A stretch of 64,000 nt of DNA, taken from NCBI GenBank assembly GCA_932521035.1, contig OW051497.1:10044001-10108000 (forward strand), given 5' to 3'. Each line of letters starts with the position of its first letter. Positions within the stretch are counted from its first letter, which is position 1. Source of the stretch: Oscheius dolichura. Its lineage: Eukaryota; Nematoda; Chromadorea; Rhabditida; Rhabditidae. The translations under genes and the position numbers were made by a program. Below, piece by piece: positions 46,970 through 58,922 of the stretch. The notes below the pieces were generated by a model. It saw only the letters and a list, made by a program, of their open reading frames with translations, was not told the origin of the DNA and did not search any database.

Positions 46970-49900
46970 AAATACAGATTATCGTGACAAATGAATCTCT
47001 AAAACGGATTGTTATCGTCTTTTGTCCCGACTAAGTACACACGAAACGGAGAACCTCAGAAAAGTAACGTTTCGGATGAAGCGCGAGAGAAGTTTAATAG
47101 ATAAACAGAGAAACCCTCAACCCCGTGAGAGGAAGTGCTGAAGAGTATTTCCTTGCTCGTCTTCGATCTACCTATTGACAGTCGGCCACCCTGTTTGTAC
47201 TGCTCGACCACACTTCACGCCTCTCGCGTCGCCCACTTCCCTCAGTGCGACGGCAAACAGCCACCGAAAGACTCCAGATTAGTCTAATAAGTAGCCGCTG
47301 GTTCCAGCTACTTTTTCCACTTTAGTTAGCTTCCCGGACGTTTTTCCCTCTCTCAAAATAGCTGTGATTTCCTTCGCCCTGACCTGCATCTTCCGCGGGC
47401 TGGCCACCACAAAACTTTCTTAATCCACAGTAAACAGCGAATTTGATGTTCATTCTTTTTCACTTTCTGACAGGGGATTGTTTTCCCTTCCTTCGCATTT
47501 TTATGACGAAAAGTCAAACGGAACTGTGTTTACAGTGAAGCAGTTACTTACTTTCCGGCAGTATTGAGTTTCACATGCCAGACACTGGACTTTTTCTTGT
47601 GGGATACCGTACCATCCCTTGTCTGTTGTCTCCATGCTTAGCTGAAGTGTTTTGAGTGATAATATTTGTTTGTCATATCTGCTTCACTTAGGGGCCATTT
47701 TGAGCTCAACCACAATATATCTGGGCTATTTTGAAGTATCCACTGATGTTATCTATTTAATCTTCGTGTTATCTAATTTTCCAGGGAATACCTCGGTGTT
47801 TTCCTCGTGTCCACAAGGATGTTGGATCTCCGGAAAAATAACATCAGGTTTTCTCGGAAATAGGCCCATCTAATTTTTGTAATCATGGTGAGCACTGTTC
47901 TACCAGGTCTTTTCATCTTATGTTCAGAGAGAAAGACTTTTACACGGATAAATGAATAGTTGAAGCTGCCTTAGTTTTAAATCTGACCGCATACTTAATT
48001 TTTGCCGAGCTTTTGACACTAAATGAAAGACCACAGCCCACCTTCTTGACCACAAGTGGAACACCTATGATAATGCCTCTTAATGGGTCTTGCGCGTCAA
48101 AGAGGATATCTCGAAATTGTCCGCACCTGTCTCTATTTTCTCCTCCTTGCAAATGCCGGACTCAAACCTCCTAGTGGGAGAACGAGTCGACGCATCTTGT
48201 TTATTTTCGAGCTGTTCCATTACAATGAACACAATGCTGACCGTGCTTCTAGGACTCGATCCGTGCACCCGCTCCCGAGACGACCCTTTTGCCCAAAATA
48301 TACTCAAACGAGAGACCTGAATTCAGCATGAATAACAAACAACCCGTAAATGGGTGGAGGATGTGATTGTCGGAATAGTGGGGAGCGCATCCACCCCGCC
48401 GGCGACCCTCCTGGTCTTATTCTCATAATTTGAATTTCCTACGAGTTCTCTCTTTCCCGCTTCCGCTTCCTCTTCCACTTCTGCCATTCCTTCTTCTCAA
48501 GAATTATAGAGAGCCCGCGCAGGGGGAGATGAGCTTCTGCCCTCAGGCAGTGATCCGGTCTTCTCATCAAAAGCAAAGCAAACAGTTCCGCCGCACATTG
48601 GTGCCCAGCTCCTCAAATTACTCGACCACAAGGATTTTTTATTCTCCATGTATCAAGAGGAATAGCAAGAAAAGAAAGATTGAGTTCAAACCAGCAGCAC
48701 CCACTTCTACTTGTCAAGTAAACTACCAGCCCGGCGCGACTACAATAGCCCAGTAACCCGGTCAGCATAGCCTCTGGGCCTCTTCGTTCGCGCACAAGTG
48801 CCAACCGTTTTATCCATCCATCCACCCCTCTCTCGCGTAGCGATTGACCTCATTCTATAATCTTTCTCTTCCACACAACAAGTGCAAAAAGTCAAAAGTG
48901 CTAAACATCCACACAGTTAACCTCCAATATTTGTATGTCACAGTCTTCAGTCTACGACAAGTTTTGTGTGAATAACGGCAACGTTTTCATCCGTCTGTAC
49001 ATACTCCGTACATATGTCAAAGAACATTTTTCTCTCAATTGAACAGAAAAGAAAATATTGTGAAAGCGTACAGTTTCCCCAGACGAAACAGGCAGTCAAT
49101 CATTTTCATGAGTAACCCGCCATAGAATTCGCATCTTTTCAGGCAGCTTCGGCGTAGACAATGGCTCTACACACGCTTCATTTTCCCTAAATAATGCCGC
49201 CCAGATGCTACCGCTTCCATATAAAAAAGGACTAATTATCCTTCTCCCTTAGATGTCTGCTCTTCCATCCCTTCTATATCCGTCCAGCTTGTTGCCTAGT
49301 TATTTTCTCTCTCTCTCTCTCTTGAGAGTAAACAAACGATCTAGTAACACGCTAGTTAACCACACCTTGTGGAGCAAAGAATGCGCTGGATGGGACAAGT
49401 TCCCGAGAGCACATGGCTTGTGTTTACCGTGCTCCTCTACTTCCCCTCGATCAGTAGGGTGTGCGCGGCAGGTTTTATGCTGTTCCTCTGATACCTTAAC
49501 AACATTTTTTTTACAACACGACTTCAGTCTTTCGCATTTCTCGTCTCCACAAAATACCGTGCCCTTTTAACGTCTTTCACATCGTTTACACTGAAAATCA
49601 CAGCATGGAACTGGCTCTAGGTGCGGACGCCGAGAATTAAACCGTTGGAATGGGGAGGGAAACACCTTCCGCTAAGGAAAAAAGCCAAGAAAGTCTTCTA
49701 GCAATCCTTCCTTAGACCAAGATACAGCAGAGAAAACGAATTGCGTAGGTCGAGCGTCTGTCTATTGTGAGTAGGAGCAATTATCCAGCGAACTTTCACT
49801 ATATCACCATTAGCCACTCTTCCTACTTTCACAGCTGCGTTGTCCTCAATGTAATCACTCGCCCGTAACTGGTTCTATTGGATACACATTGCAACAGTTT

Positions 49901-50389
49901 TGGTTTTCTTCCGACACCGGCTGCCCACGGCCCACATTCACCATATTGCTGAAACATTCGTAGCTTCATTTGTAAATCATTGGCAGAGAAATGACGCGCC
50001 GTTTAAAAGAAGCCAATAAAACTTTTCATAAAAGGGAATTTTTGGCCCTTCTTTATGTAAAATGCTACGGGTTCCAGCTGTTCTTTTTATAACTTGGCGC
50101 CTCGTTCACCTAAACCTGCGCAGTAGGCCCATCACCAAGAAGAATCCATTACCCTTTTTGTATCCTGCGGGTTAATGTTGCGCTTCTTCAGGTTCACGGC
50201 GTACACAAGGTCACCCCCAGTCACAACATAACTTTCTCTCGGGAGAGAGGAGTGCCCCCATCCTAACGGCTAGTACAGTTTATACACTCTGTCAAGTCAT
50301 GTCTCTCTGACATCCTTGATCCCATCTTCCTTCGATAGCCATCTTCACAGTCACATGATCTCTCCCAGTCTTCATTTTCATATTACAGA
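46970..50389. other. Gene-poor stretch
   Basis: No supported coding region; several CT-rich frames and a (CT)n run at about 49306-49322. Some frames look Ser/Pro-rich only because of base composition. Confidence 0.45.
49306..49322. repeat. (CT)n microsatellite
   Basis: Read directly from the sequence. Confidence 0.9.
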
Positions 50390-50808
50390 ATGTGGCTAAT
50401 TGCCGTCTTACTGCCACTACTGGTTTCAGCACGGTTTCCAAGTCCTCCAATTTTTACTTCAGTGCAGCATTATCCGCCTATTTGCTATCTCCCTCCAGGT
50501 TCGTTTATAGAACAAAGCAATTCGTGCAAGCGTATGATAATTTTATTTGAATTTGCCGCTTGACAGCGATAATTCAAATATTGTTTTCAGATTCGGGATT
50601 GTGTTCATCTTCAGCCGAAAGGGATAATATAGACCTTTTTACAAGGTATTATTTCGACTCTACGACTCAAGAGTGCTATCCTTTTGGAGTACAAGCCTGT
50701 GGTGGAAACGAGAACAGGTGACCCCGATGATAAGAACCTGTAATCAAGATTTGTAGATTCAAAACAAAAACGGATTGTGAGACCTACTGCCGAATGGATA
50801 TCAAATAA
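50390..50808 (+). CDS. Secreted single-domain Kunitz (BPTI-like) protein
   Basis: Three exons (50390-50498, 50591-50717, 50757-50808) join in phase. Signal peptide MWLIAVLLPLLVSA is followed by a short Pro-rich linker and one Kunitz domain with six Cys. Spacing is 8-23-7-12-3 against the canonical 8-15-7-12-3, so there is an insertion of 8 between Cys2 and Cys3. RYYFD, GGNENRF and CETYC are classic. The P1 position after Cys2 is Ser, not Lys or Arg, so trypsin inhibition is unlikely. A splice-acceptor-like ATTACAG ends one base before the ATG, suggesting spliced-leader addition. Confidence 0.9.
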
Positions 50809-50911
50809 TCCAACGAAGCTATACACATCAACATATTCATATTGACTTTCCATTCCAATTCATTCTCTTAGGGGATATTCACGGGTTCCTTTGCGTACGA
50901 GCTGTATCAAC

Positions 50912-50926
50912 AATAAATCGTTTATT
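50912..50926. terminator. Palindromic bidirectional polyadenylation signal
   Basis: AATAAATCGTTTATT sits between the convergent Kunitz (+) and TMEM258 (minus) genes, about 100-125 bp past each stop, and gives AATAAA on both strands. Confidence 0.7.
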
Positions 50927-51050
50927 AAAACCGTTTCATATTAAAACAATAACAGCAAGACATAAGGTGTAAACCGCCTTAAGTCTGAAATAAACCCATA
51001 AATAAAATACATAATAAATAAGTGATCACAGAAGAGAAGTAGAGACCATC

Positions 51051-51323
51051 CTAGACGTAAATGCCAACCCAGAGAAGAAGGAACAGTGTTCCCCAGCCGA
51101 GAAGAATAGCGGCAATGGTGGCGATGATGAATTCCTTCAAGAGGTTGCGAGAGTACTTGGTGGAAGTGACCTAGATATTGCCATAAGTAATATTTGCAGA
51201 AGGGCAAACCTCGTAGAGAATGAACCATGCCATGAACAGAAGTCCGAATCCGCCGAAGGATAAAGTCAGCTGGGGCAGAGTGCTGGGGTTGATGGGCCCG
51301 ACGAAACGAGTCATCTTGTCCAT
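51051..51323 (-). CDS. tmem-258: TMEM258, oligosaccharyltransferase subunit
   Basis: Two exons (51210-51323, 51051-51170) give 77 aa. The protein has two transmembrane helices and the very conserved signatures [34 protein letters not shown] and the C-terminal [11 protein letters not shown], nearly identical to metazoan TMEM258. It is a subunit of the ER oligosaccharyltransferase complex needed for N-glycosylation. It lies 258 bp downstream of SERINC in the same orientation, compatible with an operon. Confidence 0.96.
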
Positions 51324-51580
51324 TTTAAGCGAGAAACCCTTAAATTGTTAGAAATAAAAAAGTCACAGAATGTAAAAGTTAGGTATCAACTGCTCTGGAC
51401 AGTTCTGATTTCCAAAAAGAACAATTAAACAGAAAAAAATATCTTTGGGACAGATCGACGTAGACGTAAGCACTCATAATGGGAAGATCACTGAACTGGA
51501 GCAAATGGATCGAGATGGCTAACAAGTATATACAACCGGGAGGGGATACAAGTCAATACAGAATGTACAAGAAGGGGGGT

Positions 51581-53408
51581 TTAGAATTCACGGTCGGGGA
51601 AGAGGGCAGGAGCCACCAGGGTCCAAGCATAGAGTCCAAGGCAGAGCCAGCTGGAAACGATCTTCACCCAGACGGAAGCCATGTTGCTGTTGAGGTGGTA
51701 GAGATCGTTATCAGGCCTAGAGAAGAAGGATTAAAACAGAAGGAAGTGAATACTTACTTGTACCAACTTGTCAAAGTCATCATAACGTAAAGCGAAGCCA
51801 ATCCAAACATGAAGTGGAAGAATGAATAAGAGTAGGCGACTCCGTCGGTTTCATTGTCCCAAACACGTCCTCCTCCTTCGGCATCATCTATAACAAAATT
51901 TAAATAAAAGATTAAATACAGAGGCAGAAGGGAAGACAGATACAGAAGCCATGCAGTGTAAACGGTGACAGTTAAAAGAGTCAGATAGGTTTCTCTCTCT
52001 CTTTTGTGAGTTACCATCATGCTGTGCATACAAATAGGAACAGTGAAATCGCCGCTACTTACACTGCCCAACTTTTAACTGTTTTTTTTAAAGAAGCGGC
52101 GTCTCACCATTCGAAATAATAGCGTCCCGGGACCCACTAAGTGTTTGGTTCTCATCTCCTCCGGTAATTTTTCCGAGTGAAGTGTTTGAAGAATTGCGGA
52201 TGGATGCGTAGAGAACACAGAGGAACCATAGAACAAGCGAGATGATCGCTTGGGCGGGCAGGGGGGTTCCGTAGGACTTGTCATGGGTATCTCCGGGCTT
52301 GGTAGTATTGCTGATCAGGGTGATCAAGGAAGGATTGCACTCGTGGTCTAAAAGAATACATTGAAAAGGAGAGAAGGATCTCCCACCAGGATTGTTAACC
52401 AGAGCAGCCCAAGTCAGATACATGACGTACATGGTGATGAAGGAAGACTGAAGCAGACCAGAGCGGGGCATCTGTTCTTGAACGAAGGGGAGAATGGAAA
52501 GGACGGTGACTCCGATGCAGAGTAGCATGTTGAAGGAGATGAAGAACTTGGGCAAAGCACAGGTCGCTCCGGAGGTATAGATGATGAACATCATGATAAC
52601 GGCAACAAGGGAGATGAGGAATCCACCAAAGGAGAAACTGATCAATCCGGCGAAGCAGAAGCGAGAGTCGTTCTCTTCGTAGGTGTCAACCCATTTCTCA
52701 GCCAATCCGTGGGCGAAGTCAACGATCAAGATAAGTTGAATCATAATGAACATGAAACCTCCGAGCATTCCAATCCACATCAGAGCTGGAATACATTTTA
52801 AAACGAAAGGATTTCTAACTCACGAGTCGAGATGCTCTCGCTGCGGATAAAGAAGAAAGCAACAATAAGACCGGCCATTATGAGATACTTGAAAAACCAG
52901 AATCCATTCTGGATAGAGGATCTTGGGTCCCGTGAGGAGGAGACTCCTATCATGAGCAACATCATGATCAGGAAGAAGGAAGCCATTCCAGCACATAGTC
53001 TGAATAAATAGAGCTTGCAAAAATATGTTAAAAATAATACCGATAGACAGCTTGAAATCCAACAGCGCGTTCACAATTTAATCCGGCAATTTGATTTAAA
53101 CCTTGACAAAACCATTGATCCTGAATTGGTTGCTCTTATAAAATATGAAAAAATAGGCTTACCTTAGCCAACTTTTCTTGTATTCCTGGAGTGAGCATGA
53201 TACATGCTACTACAGTTCCCACAAGTAGCATTAATGCATACATGATTCTTGTAGTGGTGGAATTCCGTGTAGTTGGGCATGCTGCACAACATAAAGAACA
53301 AGCAGCGCTTCCAAAACAGCACGCCGTCTATATATGAATAATTTAAATAAAACTAGAAAGAAAACTAACCGAGGCGGCACACATTGGAGCAGCTAGAAGA
53401 GCTCCCAT
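51581..53408 (-). CDS. Serine incorporator (SERINC/TMS1/TDE1 family)
   Basis: Eight exons (53370-53408, 53163-53327, 53041-53120, 52824-52999, 52387-52785, 52108-52347, 51758-51887, 51581-51716) give 454 aa with phases consistent throughout. Diagnostic segments are [10 protein letters not shown] near the N-terminus, [44 protein letters not shown] and [22 protein letters not shown]. About ten membrane helices are expected. Family members are lipid-scramblase-like membrane proteins of ER, Golgi and plasma membrane linked to serine-derived lipids. The 39-nt intron at 52348-52386 is a multiple of three and free of stops. An acceptor-like TTTCAG precedes the ATG by 23 bp. Confidence 0.95.
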
Positions 53409-53885
53409 GATAAAATAACGGGTTTGATACCCTGAAAGATAAGAAAGTTTAAAAGCTAAAGGCGTCCTAAGGAAGCCCAAAGAAGAGAGAAAAATCAATA
53501 AGGAAAGCAGGTTTTAGACGTAATCTTTACACAGTGATACCTGAACCGGAAAGTACGTGAGACGCTACGTGCCTTTAGCTATGAAATACTATAAAACTAT
53601 ACCGGCATCGTGGCAAAAAATTGATTTACACTACCATGTCAAACATTCGCGTCGAGACCGCACCGCGTATCGCAGAGCTATTGCCTGGCTTTCACAACCG
53701 GTCACGCGAGGCGGCCGCGGCAGGCACAGCTGATAGGCCATTCGCAGTTGTCGTCCTAGAAGAGGGCAGCTGTCCATTTTTCCCTTTGTCGTTTGCGATG
53801 ACCTTGCTTATACTTTCTCTTCTTGTCTATCACCTTTACCGACTACTCTGTTTCAGGATCTCACTCTTTGGTAAAGCGCTCAACG

Positions 53886-56800
53886 ATGGATAGTGAAGAA
53901 ATTGGTATTTCAATCAAATGTGAACAAGGAGAAATCAAACGTCGCTTCCGACTACGGGTAGGCAACTTATTCTCTTTTAAAATTATCATTACAATCACAA
54001 ATTCTTTTCATTTCGAAGGTTCTCGGCAATTCGAAAAAGCGATTTATTCAATTTTTGCCCATGAAATCGATTTTTTCGTGTATACAAGTAGCTCAGCAGC
54101 CTTTTCTCTAAAGAAACCTCGTAATTCTCATAATTTCCCTAAAATCATCATAATTTCAAAGCGTTTATTCAATTTGTCAGCAGTATTTCATAACAAAATG
54201 CCGCGCAATCGATTTCATAATGTCAGCATGTTGACGCAGCCGAATAGGGACGTTGTTATCGGAGGTCCGTAGATATACAGTTGCCACGGTGATCCTATCT
54301 GGGTGGTTGTAAACCTACATGTTCTTATATAGACATGATACTGAAAAAGTAACCATGCCCTTTGACTTGTGGACCTAAGCGAAGGGGCTCTCACACAGGC
54401 AGATACCACAGCGGGCAACTTCTAGATGTTATTAGTATATTCTGTGTTTATAGGCAAAGAACTACAAAGAACTATATGCTGCCCTTGTTGCTCAATTTGG
54501 TGATGGTGTTAATCTTTTCTGGAAAGATGACGATAATGATGAAATAATCCTGGACAGTGCCGAAGCTCTCGAGGAAGCTCACAGCGAAGGCGCAATCTGC
54601 GGAGAGCTGGTCCATGTTATTGTCAAGCAGAAGCCGACCCCAGTCGAGAACAAGGCCACCCTCGTCCAGACGGAGCCAATCACTGAAAAGTCTTCTCTCA
54701 ACGAACTCGATCAGAAACCCATCCCTGCTAGTGGACGTACTGAGGTAGTTACAACTTCTTTTTAATAACTGAGTGATCATTTCCAGGGTGCTGTACATGG
54801 TGCTCTCTGTGATGTCTGTGACGCTTACATTATTGGCCACCGCTTCCAATGTCTAATGTGCCAAAACTATGATCTCTGCCAAATCTGTGAAAGCACTGGC
54901 GCCCATAGTAACCACGCTATGATGCGTATCGTCGATCCCAACGTGACCCTCATCCCATGGGGAGCCAAGTTCTGTCAGGCTGGCAAACCATTTGAGCCCA
55001 AGCCTCATCAGCAGAAAGGCCCAAACAGCCCAAAGACTGCTGATGAAAAATTTAAAGAGATCACCAAGAACGGACTTCAGTTCCTGGCTGAAGTAGGGTC
55101 CGTCGTCACTGACACATTGTCCAACTTTGGTTTGTTTTTCTTTGTGCCTATTCATATATCCAATTACAGGAATCGATGCTACTTATGAAGTTCGTGGTGG
55201 TCGTGAAACTGGTGGAAGAACTACTGGTCGTAAGGAGTCTGCAGGCAGCGCCACAGCTTCTTCCCCTACTGCTGAAGTGGAGACTGAGACCAAGGAGAAG
55301 AAGACCGAAAAGAAGCAGGACAAGAAAGAGGTAGCCAAGGAAGACAAGAAGGAAGAGAAGAAGGCTGAACAGAAGAAGGAGAAAGAGGCCGAGAAGATGG
55401 AGCAGAAGAAGTCTGAGCCCTTCAACCCCTTCGCATCTCTCTATCCGTTAGCTGGCTTTACCCCTGTCCCTCTGGAGAAGCAGTTTGTGAAGCCCTCCGA
55501 GACGCCTATTATCACAAGGGAACAAGCTAAACTCAACAAATCGGCCGAGAAGATGGCAGAAGATACCCGCAAGAAGCCTACCAGACTTGAAGATGCAGTG
55601 GCCAAGGCTAAGGAAAACAAGCAGCGAGGAGCTTTCTCGTCGGCCACAACAGACTTCGGTGGACGCCGGGAAGAGATTAGTGCTCGCAGGGAACAGTTTG
55701 GTCTACACAGGGAGGATTCCGACTTCGGTGCCTTTGAGCGAAGGACCTCAAAGGATGGAATGTCCAGATCACGTAAGGATAAATACATATTGCTTTATAT
55801 GATTTCAAACATTTAGGCGGCTTTGGAACTGGCTTCTACAACGAGAGTGAAGACCCAAACTACCGCTACCCTCCACGACAGACCAAGCGTGCATTGCGCA
55901 AGCGCGACGATGGCCTTAGCAGCACACGCTCTGATTCTTTTGGAGATCAAATCCACGGCTCCCGATGTCCCTGCCTCGCATGCAGCCAACGATTGGGTTT
56001 TGGAGGTCGCCGACTGGACGATGAGCCCCGATTCGGCTTTGGATCCGTACGAAGCAGCAGCTTCAGAGGAAACGGCGGCTTCAGAGGAGACAGCGCCTTC
56101 GGAAACTACACGGATGGATGTGGATTTGGATGCTGTGGATGCTCTGAGTGTGAATCTCCCAGACCAAGAATTGATAACGCTGAGAAGTTCAAGCCTGATG
56201 CACCGGGTGCTGTATACCAAGAGAGAGGTTTTGGCCGTAGCAGACTCCTCCGTCCCAATTCTAGCTTCGGAAAGAACCGCGAAGGAAGCGCTTTTGGAGA
56301 GCCTGTATACCAGGAGGACGAAGAAGCCCTGAAGGCTAAGGAGAACGCTTACTACTACAGAATCGAGAAGGCCCCTTCCGCCTTTGTCGCTCCCTGCGAG
56401 ATCAAGGGGAAGGACACCAAGGAGGAGAAAGAGCCTGTGCAGGAAGTGGTCCTCGAGAAGGCGCCTGAGAGCAAGTCCGTCCCTGCCACTGTTTTGATCC
56501 CACTCTTGGAGGAGATCAAGCTGGCCGCTGAAAGCATTCCCAAGCCAGCACAGTAAGTACACTTTTACAAACTTTTACTAAGTATTCAATTTAGAACGAA
56601 TGCCGACTTCTTCGTTGCCCCGAACGGTCAGACCTATGTTGGCGACGGCAAGATGTCTTGCGACGAGGCTATTGGCAGGACTCTTGGCCTGTCGGACGCT
56701 TATGACAGCAAGAGCACCGACCAGGAATCCATCGGATCTGAGATTGTCGCTGTTGAGGACGTCGACTCCGATGGCTGGGTGGATGCCAAGGATAACTCCG

Positions 56801-57093
56801 AACTCGTCGAAGCCTTTGGATCTGCATCTCTGACCGACGTAGACTATTTATTACTTACTCAAAGACCGCTTTGTTTAGAGCTTGCCCACTGCTCCCATTG
56901 ATGGTGAGGAGATCTCTGCTAACCAGCTGAATGTTGACGGAACTGTGAGTTTCTACCTATTTACGAATAGTAGAATGACTTTCAGTTCGCCACTCTTCTC
57001 AGCATGGGTTACTCCGACCAGCAGGCTCGCCGTGCCATCTCTCACTGCGGTTGCGACTTGGAGAACTGCATTGACTACATCTCCCAGCAGTAA
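53886..57093 (+). CDS. sqst-1: Sequestosome-1 (p62) autophagy receptor
   Basis: Eight exons (53886-53957, 54454-54744, 54787-55129, 55170-55772, 55817-56552, 56595-56838, 56879-56944, 56986-57093) give 820 aa. A PB1 domain (residues about 5-90; basic KRRFRLR on one face, acidic FWKDDDNDEIIL OPCA motif on the other) is followed by a ZZ zinc finger (CDVCDAYIIGHRFQC, CQNYDLCQIC, HSNH) and a Lys/Glu-rich region. A long central part with Phe/Gly/Arg-rich and Cys-rich stretches comes next, then a C-terminal UBA (LLSMGYSDQQARRAISHC). p62 links ubiquitinated cargo to autophagosomes and forms oligomers through PB1. A candidate LIR (DSDGWVDA) lacks the usual hydrophobic at +3. Length exceeds typical p62. 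AATAAA at 57182-57187. Confidence 0.93.
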
Positions 57094-57697
57094 TCTGCTG
57101 CCTACTTCTCACATTGTACATTTCCCGCTGTATTTTTGGCTTTGTTTCTATGTAGTGGTAACTGTTTCTGGTCGTAATCTCAATAAACCTATCGTAGTCA
57201 AAGAAAGTGTTCGTGATTCAGACTAGCGTATACAGCATCCTTTTCTCGACCAAGTCAGCTTCTTGTCTTCTTGTTAACAAAACCTGTATCAACTGGAAAA
57301 GGTAACAACTATCGTCTGGAAGGGCGGTGAACGCTGAATCCCTATTTCCTGTAAAGGTGTGTTCTTTATGCAGATAGTCTTTACAATATTTTGAAAGGAA
57401 AACATACTGTGAATGCCCTGTTACTTTCGTAAATGTAAACATAAAAAGTACGAATTTAATATGGCTTGTACCGAAAATTGTACAACTTTAAATAAATATT
57501 TTTCTCCTTTTATGGAAATTTGTCTAAACGTTACACAGCTAAAATGTTACCAACACAGGTTCATGTCAGGCGCTGTTAGGATCCAACGATCACAAACACC
57601 AAATAATGACTAAAATCTTTATTTTGAACTCTCCAAGATTATGATAGTTGAAACCTATTATGTCAGGATTGTCGAAAATTATGCACTCCTATTATGC
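57094..57697. other. Intergenic between convergent genes
   Basis: 3' flanks of p62 (+) and ACTMAP (minus), with polyadenylation signals at 57182-57187 (+) and a TTTATT near 57619 for the minus strand. No coding feature seen. Confidence 0.5.
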
Positions 57698-58593
57698 TCA
57701 TTTTTGAGAAACAACAACACATCGTTTTTTCAATTGCATTCCAACAGAAGGGAAAATGTATTCGCCACTAGGCCGTAGAGGCCCGGGTTCCTCTAGTTGG
57801 GCATTGCTTCTCAGCAAGTCTTCATATTTCCAAAATGCCATAAATCTGAAGATACCAGTTTTAAAACAAACGTTTATTATCGTACCTTGTTTTCCCATGC
57901 CGGGCTAGAATGTGCAAGGGCCTCCCGAGATCCTGCTTGCTCAGTGGAGTGACTGCTCCTTGGATTCCATCTACTTCATAGCTAGTTACAACAAATCCTA
58001 TCTGAATATTGGAAATAAATACAAAACCAATGCTGGAAACTTACAATCAGGGCCCAGTGAGCTTTATGTCCGTTGAGGAAAGCAGGTTCATGGTTTTTAT
58101 CACAGTCATAAGGGATGAGGACCATTTTCCCATCAAGGAGATACTCTGTGAGCTCTGCAGGTGATGGAAAATCCACACTAGCGCTGATTAAACCGGGATA
58201 AGCAACCTGAGCTAGTTCTGCCATGTACTCAGCTAAAAAATATGTATAAGTGAAATAAACTAAGTACGAATCACTTGAAAATATCTCTCCATTCCGTGTA
58301 ACGCCCATATTCTGTCCAAATTCTAATATTGCACTTGTAGGGATATCCTCCTGCCGTAAAGCAGCTGCCGCCATTTTGAGAGCGACTAACCCGCATCTAA
58401 AATATAAAAATAGGGAAAGACGCGAGAAACCTTACTGTGGTCCATTTTGAAGAATATATTCCACCGGCGCTATGTAGATGCGCGCCCCTGGAAGCTGATA
58501 TTCTTCTTCTTCGTCTTCTTTGATAATTGTATCTTGACAGCGGATAATTTCAATTCGTGTTGTTATACTCTGGGGAAGGAAATCGAGGTCCAT
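57698..58593 (-). CDS. Actin maturation protease (ACTMAP / C19orf54-like, UPF0692)
   Basis: Five exons (58436-58593, 58275-58396, 58045-58232, 57886-58001, 57698-57845) give 243 aa. The peptidase-C39-like features are the catalytic Cys in NGPQCGLVALKMA and the His in LIPYDCDKNHEPAFLNGHKAHWALI; ARHGKT and LLRSNAQLEEP also match the ACTMAP family. These enzymes remove the acetylated N-terminal Cys or Met-derived residue of actin in the cytosol. The 42-nt intron 58233-58274 keeps the frame and has no stop. The gene is divergent from TIM50 with a shared 329-bp 5' region. Confidence 0.88.
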
Positions 58594-58922
58594 AAGTACA
58601 TTGAATAATCTGAATTTATAGTAAACTATTTTATAATAAATTTTATAAAAAGGTGAGGTATCAACGAATGTTCGGTTTATTTTGATTTTACCTACCTTTT
58701 CCTATTGTTCTCCTCTTTAGATTCCGAATAATTGATTGGAAGACGGGATTAAACGCGAGATTAGCAGTGTAAAACGAAAAGCGGCGTCCGAGTCAAAGCC
58801 CCCCGTAGTCGATTCATTTTCTCATAAACGCTCTACATAATCCGTTTCTAACATTTTCATCAGCTTTTTGCTCTTTTCATCATACAAACCCGGCAAAATC
58901 AATAGAAATATTTTAGATTAGG
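58594..58922. promoter_or_regulatory. Divergent promoter region ACTMAP/TIM50
   Basis: 329 bp between the two start codons of oppositely oriented genes must hold both promoters. It includes pyrimidine-rich tracts and an acceptor-like ATATTTTAG 6 bp before the TIM50 ATG. Confidence 0.55.

Noticed and set aside
53621-53893. Upstream frame with a hydrophobic stretch just before the p62 gene
   Set aside because: It overlaps the p62 start in another frame and runs through an acceptor-like site at about 53854; probably 5' untranslated or promoter sequence.
55813-56562. 249-codon minus-strand frame opposite p62 exon 5, and a 169-codon plus-strand frame in another phase
   Set aside because: p62 exon 5 fits in phase with both flanking exons; the others are shadows caused by its codon bias.
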